Origin: Rheum nobile
Lineage: Eukaryota; Streptophyta; Magnoliopsida; Caryophyllales; Polygonaceae
Length of the DNA: 64,000 nucleotides
Assembly (NCBI GenBank): GCA_027886185.1
Contig: WOAB01000232.1
Coordinates: forward strand, 2,232,001-2,296,000
Reading direction: 5' to 3'
The notes under the pieces are model-generated. The model worked only from the letters and a program-made list of their open reading frames with translations. It had not been told where the DNA came from and made no database searches. The position numbers and the translations under genes were made by a program. Positions 45,461-56,869 of this stretch are shown here, one piece after another. Numbering within the stretch: the stretch's first letter is position 1; every line of letters starts with the position of its first letter.

Positions 45461-45889
45461 TTACTCGCAATGCGGCCGCGCCGACCTCGTCGATGCAATC
45501 AACAGGGTGCAGGTCACCGATTCCTTCTTAGCCTTCGGGTCCAAAGTATGGAGTAAGTCTTCCAAATCTCTGCCCTTCATCATGCCCACTGGAAGCTCTA
45601 GGGCACTAGTCGCTTTCATTTTCACCCCTGAAGATGGCGAATCTAAGACGATAACTCTAACTATTAAAAGGGATTTAGTTTCAACCTTCGCCAACGAAGA
45701 GGCTTTTTCCGCCGACAGCTTCTGGTCCATGAGACTCTTTCCGGAAAAGCAAGCGCTCGACCACGTGCCCCGAGATACTATCAGGCAAGTACAAACATAT
45801 AAGCATATGATCACTCCAAAGACCACCCACACGCATACGTGAAGGAACGAACAAGTGCCTTTGGTGAGGGAAGTGGACGGAGTCGCCAT
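45461..45889 (-). pseudogene. Upstream part of the Tat2 antisense region, unidentified
   Basis: A 142-codon frame on the antisense strand precedes the coiled-coil pseudogene. The N-terminal half is hydrophobic (VVFGVIICLYVCTC); the rest has no recognised motif. It may be an exon of the same antisense gene, or chance. Confidence 0.3.
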
Positions 45890-46574
45890 GATGGAGGTAT
45901 TAGTGTCATTATTTATTGATCAAAATGATGAACTCGTTTCATTTTCCTTTTCACTTGGCACTATGATGGAGGTATTTGTATCCCCAATACAAGGGTGGAT
46001 TATAAAATGATGAAATCATATCCTTTCTCCCCTCTCTTTACACACAAATTTTAGAACCCTAACCCAAGATAAAAAAAATTGATCAAAGCATCATGATGTG
46101 GAAGTGGACTAGATTCGTTTCCTTTCTGTTATCGTTTCTATAAGTTCAAACCAAACGAGCCCTTAGTATATTAACCTTTGATTTTATCATAAGGGTATTA
46201 ATGTAATCCCATATTCTTTATTTTGGTAATAATAAAAGTTCTGAAAATTATTTTATTTCTTTAGGAGGAGTAATTTAAATTTTCATTAACTTAAGTTCAA
46301 AAGTTAGGCTAAGATAAATTTCGTACAAATTATCAAATAGGTTATAATAATATAGTGTGGAAATAAAAAATTAAATATAACCATGAATGTGGTTAATTTT
46401 TAGATATATTAATAAAGGAGATGAGAATTATTATGTTTATCCATGAGAGGATAAAATAATAAGTAACCTAAGTAGGTTATCTCTTTAATCCATGAATTAT
46501 GTAAATTATGTTAACTTATGTTAATACTAATTAAAATAAAATTATCATATTATATATAAAGTATTTAAAGTAAG
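45890..46574. other. AT-rich intergenic stretch
   Basis: A strip ATGATGGAGGTATT occurs twice (near 45888 and 45963). Otherwise no gene or element end was recognised. It may include remains of a Tat2 LTR. Confidence 0.4.
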
Positions 46575-46651
46575 AATAATAGAGCGTTAATTATAATATG
46601 GTTAAGCTCAGGGACGGAGCTTAACCATATTATAATTAACGCTCTATTATT
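46575..46651. repeat. Perfect palindrome with 35-bp arms
   Basis: Arms at 46575-46609 and 46617-46651 are exact reverse complements around the 7-base loop AGGGACG. The left arm is host flank including the TSD GTTAAGCT; the right arm lies inside the hAT element directly behind its terminal repeat. Confidence 0.97.
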
Positions 46652-47015
46652 ATATGTTAACTTTTTTTTTTCCAAAAAAAAAACTTTTTTAAGCTTTTTT
46701 TTTACCCTTATTGAATCTAAAAATGTAACTTCAGTCAACCCTAATAAATTTAAGCCAATAAAATAAAATTACCTTAAAATTTCTTCCCTTATCCCATCTG
46801 AAAATGCAATTTCAATCAATTTTTACAGATTTAAGTAAAAAAAATTATTATTTTAAAAATTTCTCCCTCATCTCATGTGAAAATTACCTTAACCTTCATA
46901 AAAAAATTAAAATTAATTTTTGCAAAATAGAATTTAAATCACGTTGAATTTAAGTCACAAAAAAAAAATTCCGCACAATATTTTAGCCCCCCCTAGGCTA
47001 AAATCTCCGTCCCTG
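46609..47015. mobile_element. hAT-type element with rearranged left end
   Basis: Ends CAGGGACGGAG and CTCCGTCCCTG are inverted. The perfect 8-bp TSD GTTAAGCT is at 46601-46608 and 47016-47023. The AT-rich body is the reverse complement of the family seen at 3066-3406. Where the other copy has its G-rich second terminus, this copy carries an inverted duplicate of its own insertion flank. Confidence 0.9.
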
Positions 47016-47023
47016 GTTAAGCT

Positions 47024-48488
47024 TATCAGGAAAAGGATATTTGAGCTTAAAGCTAAGATAACTTAATTTTTCCTTAAACTTAGATTTGGGTTAAAATATA
47101 TAACTAAACTTAGGATAAGTTATAAATTAATTTGGGTAATTTTTGAAAAATAAAATGAAGGTATTTTTTCACAACAAGGGTTTGTTCGCCTAAGGCTTTA
47201 TAAAGTCATTATAACAAATAAATCCTTTATTTTTACTTTTCACGCTTTCCCATATCTCACAAAATTTAAATTTCAAAAATCATAAAGCCATTATTTCAAA
47301 TAATGCCATTATAAGTTATCGCACCAAACAGACCCTAAAGGTTGGGCAAAAATGTGTAATTAATTAAGCATATAGATGGGGGCCACGATTTGAATAGTGG
47401 ATTGCTTCTTCAACCTCAAGACAAGAAAAAACGCAACACTTCGGAGGCTCTTCAATGGTCGATTTCGGCTCCAATTCGCACTCATTTGTCCAAATTAAAT
47501 TATGGGCTTCAAAGCATAGTCAATCCCGAACCTAATCCCCTAAAATCAAGATTTTTAATGCCTCCATTTGGTGTAATGTCATCATTAAATTCGAACAGCC
47601 CGACCACCACGTTCTAGCCACGGAGCTCACGGCCATGGTGCTTTTCGACCCAAAATCGGGCTCGATTTTGACAATTGAAGAATGGGCTTTGTCTGAAACT
47701 TCATGATGTGTATAATTACCATAATATCAGGCTGAATTATCTCCAAACAAGATTGAATTTCCCCCGAAAAGGCAAGAAATAACTACGGACGCGTCATTAC
47801 GTCTTTTGACAAAATTCGATACTATTCAGATCGTGTAGAGAATATTATGGGCAATCAAAGATCTATAAATACTCCTTCACCCATGGAGTAGTTTCATCCA
47901 ATTTCATAATCAAAGTATCTAACCCTATAAATTAGTTGCAGTTGTTCATCGGAAGATTCCAACCACCACGAGGCTTCATTGTTACAATTGGCACCACCCC
48001 TAGCTCCACCAACTCATCCTCTTCAAAATTATATGGTCCCAGCTCCAGTGGTGCTCTGACGAGGCTCAATTGTCCCGATCTCCAGTCGTTGCCAATTCGC
48101 GATTCCGGTAGCCTTTTTGCCACGATTTTAATTATTTCGGTTTATTTTATTTAATCTTCATTAACTAAGTTAAATATGGACTAGTTAAAAATTATGATTG
48201 ATTAACTTAATTTTATTATGATTAGAATTAAATTAAATATACGTATTATATTTATTATTTATTATCTTATATAATGAATTGTTAATTTATAACATGTTTA
48301 CTATGGGTAGTGCAGTGAAATTTGTGGCATACGTTGAGTTAATAATTTATTAGAATTGTAAATAAATAAATAAATAATTTATATATGATATGATTATTTA
48401 GAATATATGACTAATTTGATTTTTAATATCGCATAAATAATTATTTTATCGAAAAGTCTTGAAATTGATTTATTTAAAATTAACAAAA
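47024..48488. other. AT-rich intergenic region
   Basis: No supported gene. Short frames at 47390-47617 and on both strands at 47930-48150 have no recognisable domain; the opposite-strand overlap at 47930 shows they are not informative. Confidence 0.45.
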
Positions 48489-48640
48489 TCTATATCTATT
48501 ATAAAGTTAGGATTCTAAAATAATTAATACTAAGCTTTAAAATCCTAAAATGATAAAATGAAAACCAATTTATTGGTTGAATGGGCCTTGCCGAGCAGAT
48601 GCCACACACCCTCAATAATTTATTGACTTTGGAATGGAAA

Positions 48641-48741
48641 AACCCTTCACCTGCACTACCTGAAAAACCGTCCGGATTTGGTTGCCATGGCTGCACTTAA
48701 GTGGCAACCCTTCGCCTGCACTACCTGCAAACCGTCCGGAT
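48641..48741. repeat. Duplicated promoter-region strip
   Basis: AACCCTTCACCTGCACTACC (48641) recurs as AACCCTTCGCCTGCACTACC (48706), each followed by AAACCGTCCGGATT, 65 bp apart, just upstream of the captured IVD first exon. Confidence 0.7.
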
Positions 48742-48843
48742 TACTCTCCCTTTAATACTGCAGGAGCCGCGTGTTGCGATTCAGCAATTCAATCTTCCTT
48801 TCATCACTCTCTGTTATAATCCAATAGATAAAAGAAGAAGAAG

Positions 48844-48957
48844 ATGCAGAGGTTGTTTGCAGCGAGGACGGTAGTATCCCCAATGCTTCTCACCAGGAAT
48901 CGACGATTCGCAGCTTCCTTCTCCACCTCACTCCTCTTAGATGATACTCAATTGCAG
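48844..48957 (+). pseudogene. IVD: Captured first exon of isovaleryl-CoA dehydrogenase
   Basis: 38 codons from an ATG: MQRLFAARTV, an Arg-rich mitochondrial presequence, then FSTSLLLDDTQLQ. It ends exactly at a donor (TTGCAG|GTTCTC). Start, presequence style and the DDTQLQ junction match plant IVD, a mitochondrial enzyme of leucine breakdown. The remaining catalytic exons are absent, so this is a fragment. Upstream TC-rich DNA may be the captured 5' UTR and promoter. Confidence 0.75.
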
Positions 48958-49555
48958 GTTCTCTCTCAATTCTCCTCTTTTAGGGTTTTTTTTCCTTCAA
49001 TTTCGCTTCCTAATCTAACTTCTTACTGCGTAATCCAAATCAGTAGTTGTATATTGTGTACAATTGAGCCCTACCAGACTGTTTTGGTCATTTGATGTAT
49101 GAATGAAATTGAGGGTGCAGTGATCCACAGTTCTGCACTTCTGCTTAGTATGTTTATATTCAAAATATATTTTGGTACAATTGAGCCCTATAAAATAGAA
49201 TGATGGGAGGCATTGGAGGAAACATGAGAAGTATCGAGCTCAACCAACAACAACCAAATAGAAATGATACTGAGTTTTTTTCCTGTAAAAAGTAAATTGG
49301 TTGTTTGTGTTAAAACTAATTTATATGGAATAGAATTTTGAACTTGCAATATTAATAATTTTTTAAAGCAATAGAATTCCTTGCACTGCATGATCAATAG
49401 GGGTGTTGAAAGCAATAGGTGAATTGGTTGCTATCTTGCACTGCCTGACCAATAGGGGTGTTGAAAGCAAAGCTTTCTTATTTTTAGGTGATTATATAGT
49501 CGATGATACTGAGTTTGTTTTTGACCCTTTCATCTGTTTCTGTTGTTCATTCTAG

Positions 49556-49648
49556 GGAATGAGGTTGACGATTTAGTTGTGGAGGAAGCCCACTTTCGGG
49601 GAAGGAAAGTACTGGGAGCAACCATTCTCATTCCAGGGGTGTATTCTG
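49556..49648 (+). pseudogene. Captured exon, RNase H2 subunit C-like
   Basis: A 93-bp exon between an acceptor (TTCTAG) and a donor (TCTG|GTAATG). It encodes VDDLVVEEAHFRGRKVLGAT followed by ILIPGVYSG. The strip EAHFRGRK...GATI.IP.GYSG is characteristic of RNase H2 subunit C as I recall the family. It is unrelated to the exon before it. The upstream intron contains a duplicated strip (CAATAGGGGTGTTGAAAGCA, near 49395 and 49450). Confidence 0.55.
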
Positions 49649-49738
49649 GTAATGAACTACTTCATCATCTCCTTGAACTCTTTTAGAATATTGTTCTGTT
49701 GTCCTTATGAAGATTAATGTGACAAGCCTACACCACAG

Positions 49739-49812
49739 AGTTGGAGCAGAAAGCTTCAAACTTGGAAGAAGAAAATACAAGGCTTAAGAAGCAGAAGGAT
49801 AAAGAACGGTGG
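49739..49812 (+). pseudogene. Captured exon, bZIP leucine zipper
   Basis: Preceded by an acceptor (CACCACAG). It encodes LEQKASNLEEENTRLKKQKD, a leucine-zipper stretch like those of ABI5/FD-type plant bZIP transcription factors. The basic DNA-binding region is missing. The downstream border is not clear. Confidence 0.6.
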
Positions 49813-50395
49813 AGTTTAACGATTGCTCGAAACAGTGCCATTAGGATCAAGACTATCTGTATGCCCGTCACTTTTTCCATTTCGTGTTGTGTCCTCTTTC
49901 AATTATCAACTATCATACTAATTTGATTAGAGATCGTTCGATGCTCTATGATCATTGAAATGAATCTCCTGATTTCTTTTTGTTACTAAAGTGATTCCCT
50001 TCTCAATTTTTTTTACTACAGTTATGATCCATTATTGTCTATGTCAAGTATCTGAATAACAATCTGCTTTTTATTTGTATATCTGTTTGTTCAATAGTGC
50101 ATTTGTTTGAATAGTTGTTATAGATATTCTCCAGTTGCTTGATCATTCTACTCCCCTGATTTTGGACAAAGGCAGTCTTTGGGGTTTTGGAATTGAGTAT
50201 GATTGTTTTGGGGCTTTGCTTTGGTTTAGTCTTGAAGAGTAAACCAATATTAAGCAAGTAGAACAAATTTTTCATTACAACGGAGTTTTGACATTTTCAG
50301 TTGCAAGTTATGACTTATCGAAACTTGAATGTTTGCTCTACGTCATATATTGTGACCCTTATTTGGTTGGTTAAATAATTTTCCCTCTGATCCCG

Positions 50396-50420
50396 CCCCC
50401 CCCCCCCCCCCCCCCCCCCC
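50396..50420. repeat. Poly-C tract of 25
   Basis: An uninterrupted run of 25 C within the Helitron, between captured exons. Length may be an assembly or sequencing artefact. Confidence 0.85.
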
Positions 50421-50629
50421 ATTTCCCCAATTTTGCTCATTTTGCATAACTGTGATTTGGTTGATTCCCAATTTTACAAATTTGGTTTCTTTGCTTTTCT
50501 GTTATACCATGATTCATTTTACCACTTTTTTTATTGACTATTGGAATTACAATATAGGAGTAATAAATGTCGTTGGCAGTTATGTATTCATTTGAAGGTG
50601 TGCTGATTTTTTTACTGTCATCTGCGCAG

Positions 50630-50760
50630 GCTTTACTTCACAACAGTAAAATTGGGAACTCCAACTCAGGAATTCCATGTGCAGATTGACACTGGGAGTG
50701 ATGTTTTGTGGCTAGCTACACCAACTGCTCCGGTTTCCCCACTACAAGTGGACTTCACAG
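50630..50760 (+). pseudogene. Captured exon, pepsin-like aspartic protease
   Basis: A 131-bp exon between an acceptor (CTGCGCAG) and a donor (CACAG|GTACTA). It encodes LYFTTVKLGTPTQEFHVQID followed by TGSDVLWLA, the first catalytic DTG site of plant aspartic proteases. The second active-site lobe is absent. Confidence 0.8.
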
Positions 50761-51685
50761 GTACTAAAAAACTTCTAGCTTTGTTCTTTTGGCGTTGGGG
50801 ATTAAGTTTTACTATTGTCAGATTTTCTAAGGTGTGTATCTGGCTTCTGGTTACACAGGTACTAAAAAAAATGAAGCACGAATAATGTATTATTTATAAC
50901 TGTATTTCGGAAGCAAGAAAAGCCACTAACGATCAACTAGCAGGGAAGAAGCCTTAGACAAGCACCCCTGCACTATTCTGGAGCACTGCAATTCAGTAGC
51001 AGAAGATTTATTAAGTTCTGACGGTTTACAAACAAAGAATTATTTGTCTAATTCATTTCTTTGTTCTAACAAGGATCACAGGACAGACAAAAAAAAAAAC
51101 AAGGATCACAAGAGGACAAACCTGTTCATAATTGGCTTTGTTGTTGACCAAGGGTTGCAATGGGATCCTAGAGGGTGGTTTGCTGAATTTTTCGGTGCTG
51201 GTGTCCACGTTTTGCTGCTGAATTTGTTACTAAATTTGCTGAATTTTTTAGCTTATTTTGGAGTACCACCACTGCTGTTTTTTTGGTGGAGTATTGTTGC
51301 AAATTTTGGGATGGAATTGGTGCAATTGGTATATGACGCAAGAAGAGATCTGGATGATGTAGGTGCATCATGCGTCGAAGGTAGGTTTTTAATTATTAGT
51401 GCTCTTAAACTTTTCAAACAGTGAACTAATAGTAAGAGGCATCATTTACTGTAAAACAGTAAACGCATTAAGTGAAAGGTACAACTTCTGTTTGTTTAAA
51501 TCTTTAACTTGTAATGTTTCAAATTGCATTGATATTTTGGTAGTTTAAAAATGTGATATGACATAAACTTCTAATTTAGCTTAGGCATAAAAAATGTGAT
51601 ATAAAATTAGTTTTATTTTTCATCATAGCATTTCATATTAGCCTTTGATCTAGAACTTATGGTCTTTGCCTTTGTTTTGCATCAG

Positions 51686-51793
51686 CACTGATCCATATCT
51701 TAAACAAAAAATACTTCCTTTTCTGATTGCAGTACATGCTCTTAATAAGCTGCCTTACTCCAAGCTTGATTCAAAGTCTGTTGGGATAAAGGA
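51686..51793 (+). pseudogene. Probable captured exon, unidentified
   Basis: After an acceptor (GCATCAG) the frame reads TDPYLKQKILPFLIAVHALN, then KLPYSKLDSKSVGIKEG, ending near a possible donor. It looks like a real exon by composition and splice context but I do not recognise the protein. Confidence 0.4.
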
Positions 51794-53079
51794 GGGTGTT
51801 GTATTTATGATGTCGGCAAAGCAGATTGTCTTCATCTTCAAAGCGATAGGGACGAATTCATCCGTTATTTTTTTCAATTCGAAATAAACCCCTACCTTTG
51901 ATTTTCACCAATTTACACCCAAAGTATACGAGTCTTATCTTTTGGACAACCCTTCAATTTTCTCAAACAAACGTCTCAAATCTTCTACGGTTCAACCATT
52001 AGAGTATACTTGGAAAAGTGTTCTAATGAAAATTTAATATGATCCTTAATTGAATTTCACCAAAAACATATTTCATTCAAGTACTTCAAATACTTCTCAA
52101 GCTCGAGCCCTAGAAATAGAGAATCAATAAAAAAATAGAACATTTCTAAGGTTCAGTAAGGAAGTTAATTAATAATACAGAAACCTATAAATTTGACTCC
52201 TAATTAAGCTAAGTATGGATTCTTTAACATCATCCTCAAATCCCCATCATCCTCAAATCTAGGATAATTAACATATCACATGTCATATGTTTATTTTATA
52301 TATCCAAAGGTTATAACACCTTTCATTCACCCAAATAAAGGTTGAATACATGATCATGTTATAGTTCCCATGATCATTATCATTATATAAATGTCATTTT
52401 GCTTGAGCCACATGACTCTAATGGAGTCACTTTTGCTTCCAAATGCAATTACCAAAGTCTCATCATCATCATCATCCATTTAGGGAGATATCGCCACGTT
52501 TGAAACAGTTCCCTATCAATGGACAATCATCCAAAATTCTACTGTCAATTTGGCCTTATATGATCATACGATACACTCTCATATATAATGTATCAAAATA
52601 CGGGTTTACACCTATAATTTTCAATTAGATAATCGTGAGAAATCATGGAAATGTTTACATAACAAATTCATTTTTAAATTAGGCAACATATTGCCACTTC
52701 TGTTACATGATGTGGTTCATTCATCGTTTGCATGCTAGAGTATTGGAAACACCTAATAGTATGGACCAACAAAAAAAACTTCTTACTAATAACACATGAC
52801 ACAAGAAAACTTGCACTAACGCTTATTAGTAGTACAACCCGTATACCCAAAAAAAACAAAAAAAACTCGCATGCCCGTGCGAAGCACGGGCTTAGTATCC
52901 TAGTTCAATTAAAAATGGAGACTTGTATCTTTCAAATGTCATTATTGAATAAATGATATATTCATAAATAATTATGTTGTGTGATTTGGGTACATCTCAT
53001 AATCGCTTTGGAAAGGTTAAAAAGCACATAGCCAATTTGTTTTTCGAAAGCAACCATCTTTGTTACAACGTTCAAGTTT

Positions 53080-54460
53080 TTCGTGATTCAAGGCAAGTGA
53101 CGGTTTGCTCTTACAATTTATTCCATATTCATCTTAATTGACAATGAATCAATTATGCTATTAAGTTGGGATAAATATTCTTAATTTTTGTTGGGGACTT
53201 GTGTGGTAAATTTGTGTGTAAATGAACCTTATTTATTAGGTTGTATATTTGCTAGCAACGAATCTCATATAAATATATATATATATATATTATAATTGTA
53301 GGGTGCTTGATGAGCTTTGGTATGGATTTATTGTGCATTTGGTGTGGACTTATATGCTAGTTAGCACGAGTATTCGTAGAAACGATATATATCCTGCGAG
53401 GTTTAGCTGTTTCTTTATAACTTGGTATTAGGAGGATTATTGCCCTAATACTTTTGATCATGACCTACCCTTATTCGAATATAAGTGGTGGTCGGTGCAC
53501 TTAGCTAGTGCCAATATTCGGGATCCGTCACATTCTATATCTCATTGCGAGATCAGTTGTGGAATTAAAAGCCTTAACGTTAATATACGTTTTGAAATTA
53601 AATAAGATAAGTGTCGTTTTGCACATAATTACTATACCTTCCGGCAAGAAGTACAATGTGGAACCCGCTCGGACTTCTGTCTATGAAGGTCCTCTTACCA
53701 ATCTGAATTTGCACAACACGCGTGCGGTGATGTTAGTTAAGGACCCGATTATTCAAAGAAGTCGTTTTTAAACTTTGTGTGATAATTATAAATATTCCCA
53801 AACAAACGTACATAATTCTTATAAGACTCAACTCCTTTAGGGTCTTCTCTTGGCGTATATCTTTTTCTATCTTTTCAATTAGAGTATTTGAGTTATGTAC
53901 TGTCTACCGACTATTATTTGAGAGACAATGATAGTAACTAGATACAATCATAAGAATCACTTTATTTAAGCCCTTGTTTAGTCTTTCATTAGACTAATCA
54001 AACTTGTTCTTTTCTTGCATGGTTGGCTGGTGTCATCTGTTCTATAAGGCACATAAGTGGTAGGTCTCAGTCAACCTTGAAGTAACGAATCGAAGATGAA
54101 AGACTGCAGTTGAAGATTGTAAGTTAAAGTATTATTTTTAAAATTTGTCTAGTATTGATTTATTCTTCTTAATTAAAAGTAATACTTAGATTAGTTAGTC
54201 ATGTATTTAGAGTTTATTTAAACTTCCTTCGTTGTATTGTAATTTCGAGTTGTAAAACTTATCTCTTCAATTTATAAGGAATGATTTAATAAGGTTAAGT
54301 TTTGTTTCAGAAGTCTTCCATTATTTACTCTATTATTAATTAATGTTTATTTATTTATGTATTTAAGCATATTGTTCTGATTAAAGCCTAGGGTGATTTT
54401 GGACTTTACAGTCTGAGGTCACTGACATGTGGCACTATCGACAAAAGTTGGGGTGTTACA
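53080..54460 (+). mobile_element. Tekay-like LTR, 3' part
   Basis: Downstream part of an LTR in plus orientation, recognisable from GGCAAGTGACGGTTTGCTCTT (near 53091) to GGGGTGTTACA at 54460. No PBS follows, so it is a truncated solo LTR. It shares the block order of the LTR at 35564, more diverged. The promoter part is missing. Confidence 0.78.
53980..54026 (+). other. Paired LTR hairpins (copy 6)
   Basis: AGTCT/AGACT (53980-53995) is intact. The second stem pairs TCAA-C with GGTTGG using one G-T wobble and one mismatch, keeping the A-T pair seen at 37549. Confidence 0.55.
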
Positions 54461-54855
54461 CTTAGTGTCTAATTATGATAACATATCATGTAATCCATAT
54501 TAATATGCAAATTATTTCACGAACTCCGAGCTTGAACTATCAAAATAAATTATTAACTTTTAATTAATTTGAGCACGGCCATGCATTTTCAGTTCTTACT
54601 CTTCAAGTGGCCTAGACACCATTCTGATTTACATTGGTGGACTTATCCAATCTTGTATAGCTATAGCTCCCACTCAATTTTCAGAAATGTCATTGGCTGC
54701 CTTTGTAATCGCCTTTTACGGAACAATGTTTGACAATGTCAAAGACATACCAATCCCTAAATAAGAGAAACATCATATTCATGTACGAGGAATCTATTAA
54801 TCATAGTTTAACTTCAATTTCTAAAAGTTATTTGAATAATCTTAAGGTAGGTATG
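54461..54855. other. Intergenic stretch
   Basis: No gene or repeat boundary recognised. Confidence 0.4.
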
Positions 54856-56181
54856 TGATAGGCGTTGTCGTAACACATAAACAAAGTAATCCATAAAAAT
54901 CTAACTTAGTAGAATATGCAAGTAAGGGTCGAATCCCACAAGGAGGAGGTAATCTTTCTAAGTGCAAATTAGTATGCCAAAGTAATAATGGGGGTTTGTT
55001 GGTTGTTTTGCAAGTAAACAAAGTAAGTAAAGCAAAGGTTTGTATTCAATTGAAAAAAAGTACTTAGCAGAAAAATATCCACCATTCATTTGATTGATGG
55101 ATCCTAGATTATCTCTATTCCTTCCTATGAATATTCTTGCCCCATTCTGAAATAGTTACCAGTCCAACTAGTCCTGGTAACCCTAACTATCAAACGCACA
55201 AGAAACTATCAAGATTTAGAACAATAGCAACAATAAACATATGAATTAACCAGGATACATGCAACACCACAACTCGCATCATTTAACACATAACCAATTC
55301 TCTTTCATAATAAACTAGTCCAACTAGTCCTAAAATATCATGGTTGCTACACAAGATAAGGGATTTCAACTCGAAATATCCAAACTCTAGCAATAGACAA
55401 TTACTAATATCAACTAGTTGATCAGTCCAGTCAAATCAGCAAGAATCAATAGGAATAAGCTCAAGAGAAAATATATAATCAATAGGAATAGGAATAGAAT
55501 TATAACCTTACAATCATATATCAAATGAAGGATTCAATTATCGGAGTACGCAAAGGTTTCTTAGTTCTTCATAGTCTTGAAACAAAAACTCAAAGGAAAA
55601 ACAATACTAAATAACAAACGATAAATTGAACCATAATGGATGATGAATCCATAGTGGATGCTAGGAAAACTAAAGATATAGAAAACCTACTTTCCATAAG
55701 ATAGGAAACACACTCTAAAATGAAAATAAAATAAAATAACCGGAATAAAAGAAATAAAAGACAAGGAAATAAAATAAAAAGTAAGTCTTCAGATCTTCGG
55801 ACGAAACAAAACTCGGCGCGCGTCTGATATCGATTTTCGCGATCGCGACAATAACTTCCGCGACCGCGGAAAATTCTCTGTAAAGTGCTCGTTGTTCGAT
55901 ATTTCTACGACCGTGGATTCTCGGTTTTTCACTCCTTCGCTCCGTTTTCGTTCCGCAACCGCGGAAAACTTCATGTGTCAGTCTTCCAACTCCTTCTTCA
56001 TCTCTTCCTTCTTGGTTTTCTTCTCATCTTCTTAATGTCTTATTTTAAGCTCCTCTAATTGTGTTCTTAACACAATTAGATGACAACTCCTAAATGGTAC
56101 CCGAAATACTTAACATCTCTAAATGGTACCCGAAATACTAGTAACAACTCCTAGATAAATACTACAAGGTAGCGCTGATCA
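54856..56181 (-). mobile_element. Solo LTR of family X
   Basis: On the minus strand it runs TGATCAGCGCTA to CGCCTATCA. The perfect TSD (GTATG on the plus strand) is at 54851-54855 and 56182-56186. It is 1,326 bp. It is the intact counterpart of the LTR at 41265-43779. Strips CCTTGTGGGATTCGACCC and GCGACCGCGGAAA are diagnostic. Confidence 0.88.
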
Positions 56182-56324
56182 GTATGTCTAATATGTATCA
56201 TCTATACATATCCATGTAATTGATTAGACATCCTTATATCCATATAGCCCATGAAACTCGACGCTATCTATCAACTTACAAAATAGTCTTTCAATAAGTC
56301 ATATATGTCTAAATTAATGACTTA

Positions 56325-56635
56325 GGGTGTGCTTGGTGAAAATTCGGGTTTGGGTTGGGCTGGGTTATCGGGTTGAAAATGTAAGGATTTTAAACCCCAT
56401 ATTTAAACTTGTGTGTTTGGTTACAATTTTGGATTCAAACTGGGCTTCACAATTTAAGGTCTCTCTTTTCAACTCACCCAAACCCAAGAAAATTGGGAGG
56501 TTTCCTAACCTCATTCCAAGGGGGTTGGGAATCCCAAACCTATTCCAAAAATCCCCAAACAAACAATAATAATTGGGTTGGGATTCTCCAACCCCTCCCA
56601 ACCTCATACCCCAACTCCTCTTACCAAACACACTC
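56325..56635. mobile_element. Tourist-type (PIF/Harbinger) MITE
   Basis: Ends GGGTGTGCTTGGTGA and TTACCAAACACACTC are inverted, flanked by the 3-bp TSD TTA at 56322-56324 and 56636-56638. 311 bp, CCCAACC/GGGTTGG-rich inside, non-coding. Confidence 0.9.
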
Positions 56636-56869
56636 TTAGACTATGGACAACTTTTAATTTATAATTTCACTTCACTTGATAGGGTTTTATTCATCAAAAC
56701 ACTTATGATGATCCTATTTGACAATTATAAATTACTTTGATATTTTATTTAATTCTAAATCATAATTAAAAAATAATGAAACTTATTTCAAATAACAAAT
56801 CTAACTAAAAGCTTAACATTCATGAAAACAATCTCTATAATGTAAAACAATACAATCTCAATGTCATTC

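Larger units (their letters stand above)
48489..52904 (+). mobile_element. Helitron carrying captured gene fragments
   Basis: The 5' end TCTATATCTATTATAAAG follows an A. The 3' end is a hairpin (GCCCGTGC-GAA-GCACGGGC, 52873-52891), a 8-nt spacer and CTAGT before a T. This is the standard Helitron structure with A|T insertion and no TSD. The 4.4-kb interior has no Rep/helicase. It holds plus-strand exon pieces, each with plant splice borders, from at least four unrelated genes (48844, 49556, 49739, 50630) and a possible fifth at 51686. Confidence 0.85.

Noticed and set aside
47390..48154. Short ORFs on both strands
   Set aside because: Overlapping frames on opposite strands, no recognisable family.
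51044..51424. 126-codon ORF with hydrophobic stretches, possible membrane protein
   Set aside because: Repetitive Leu/Phe/Asn composition from AT-rich DNA, no motif, an opposite-strand ORF of similar quality, and location inside the Helitron.
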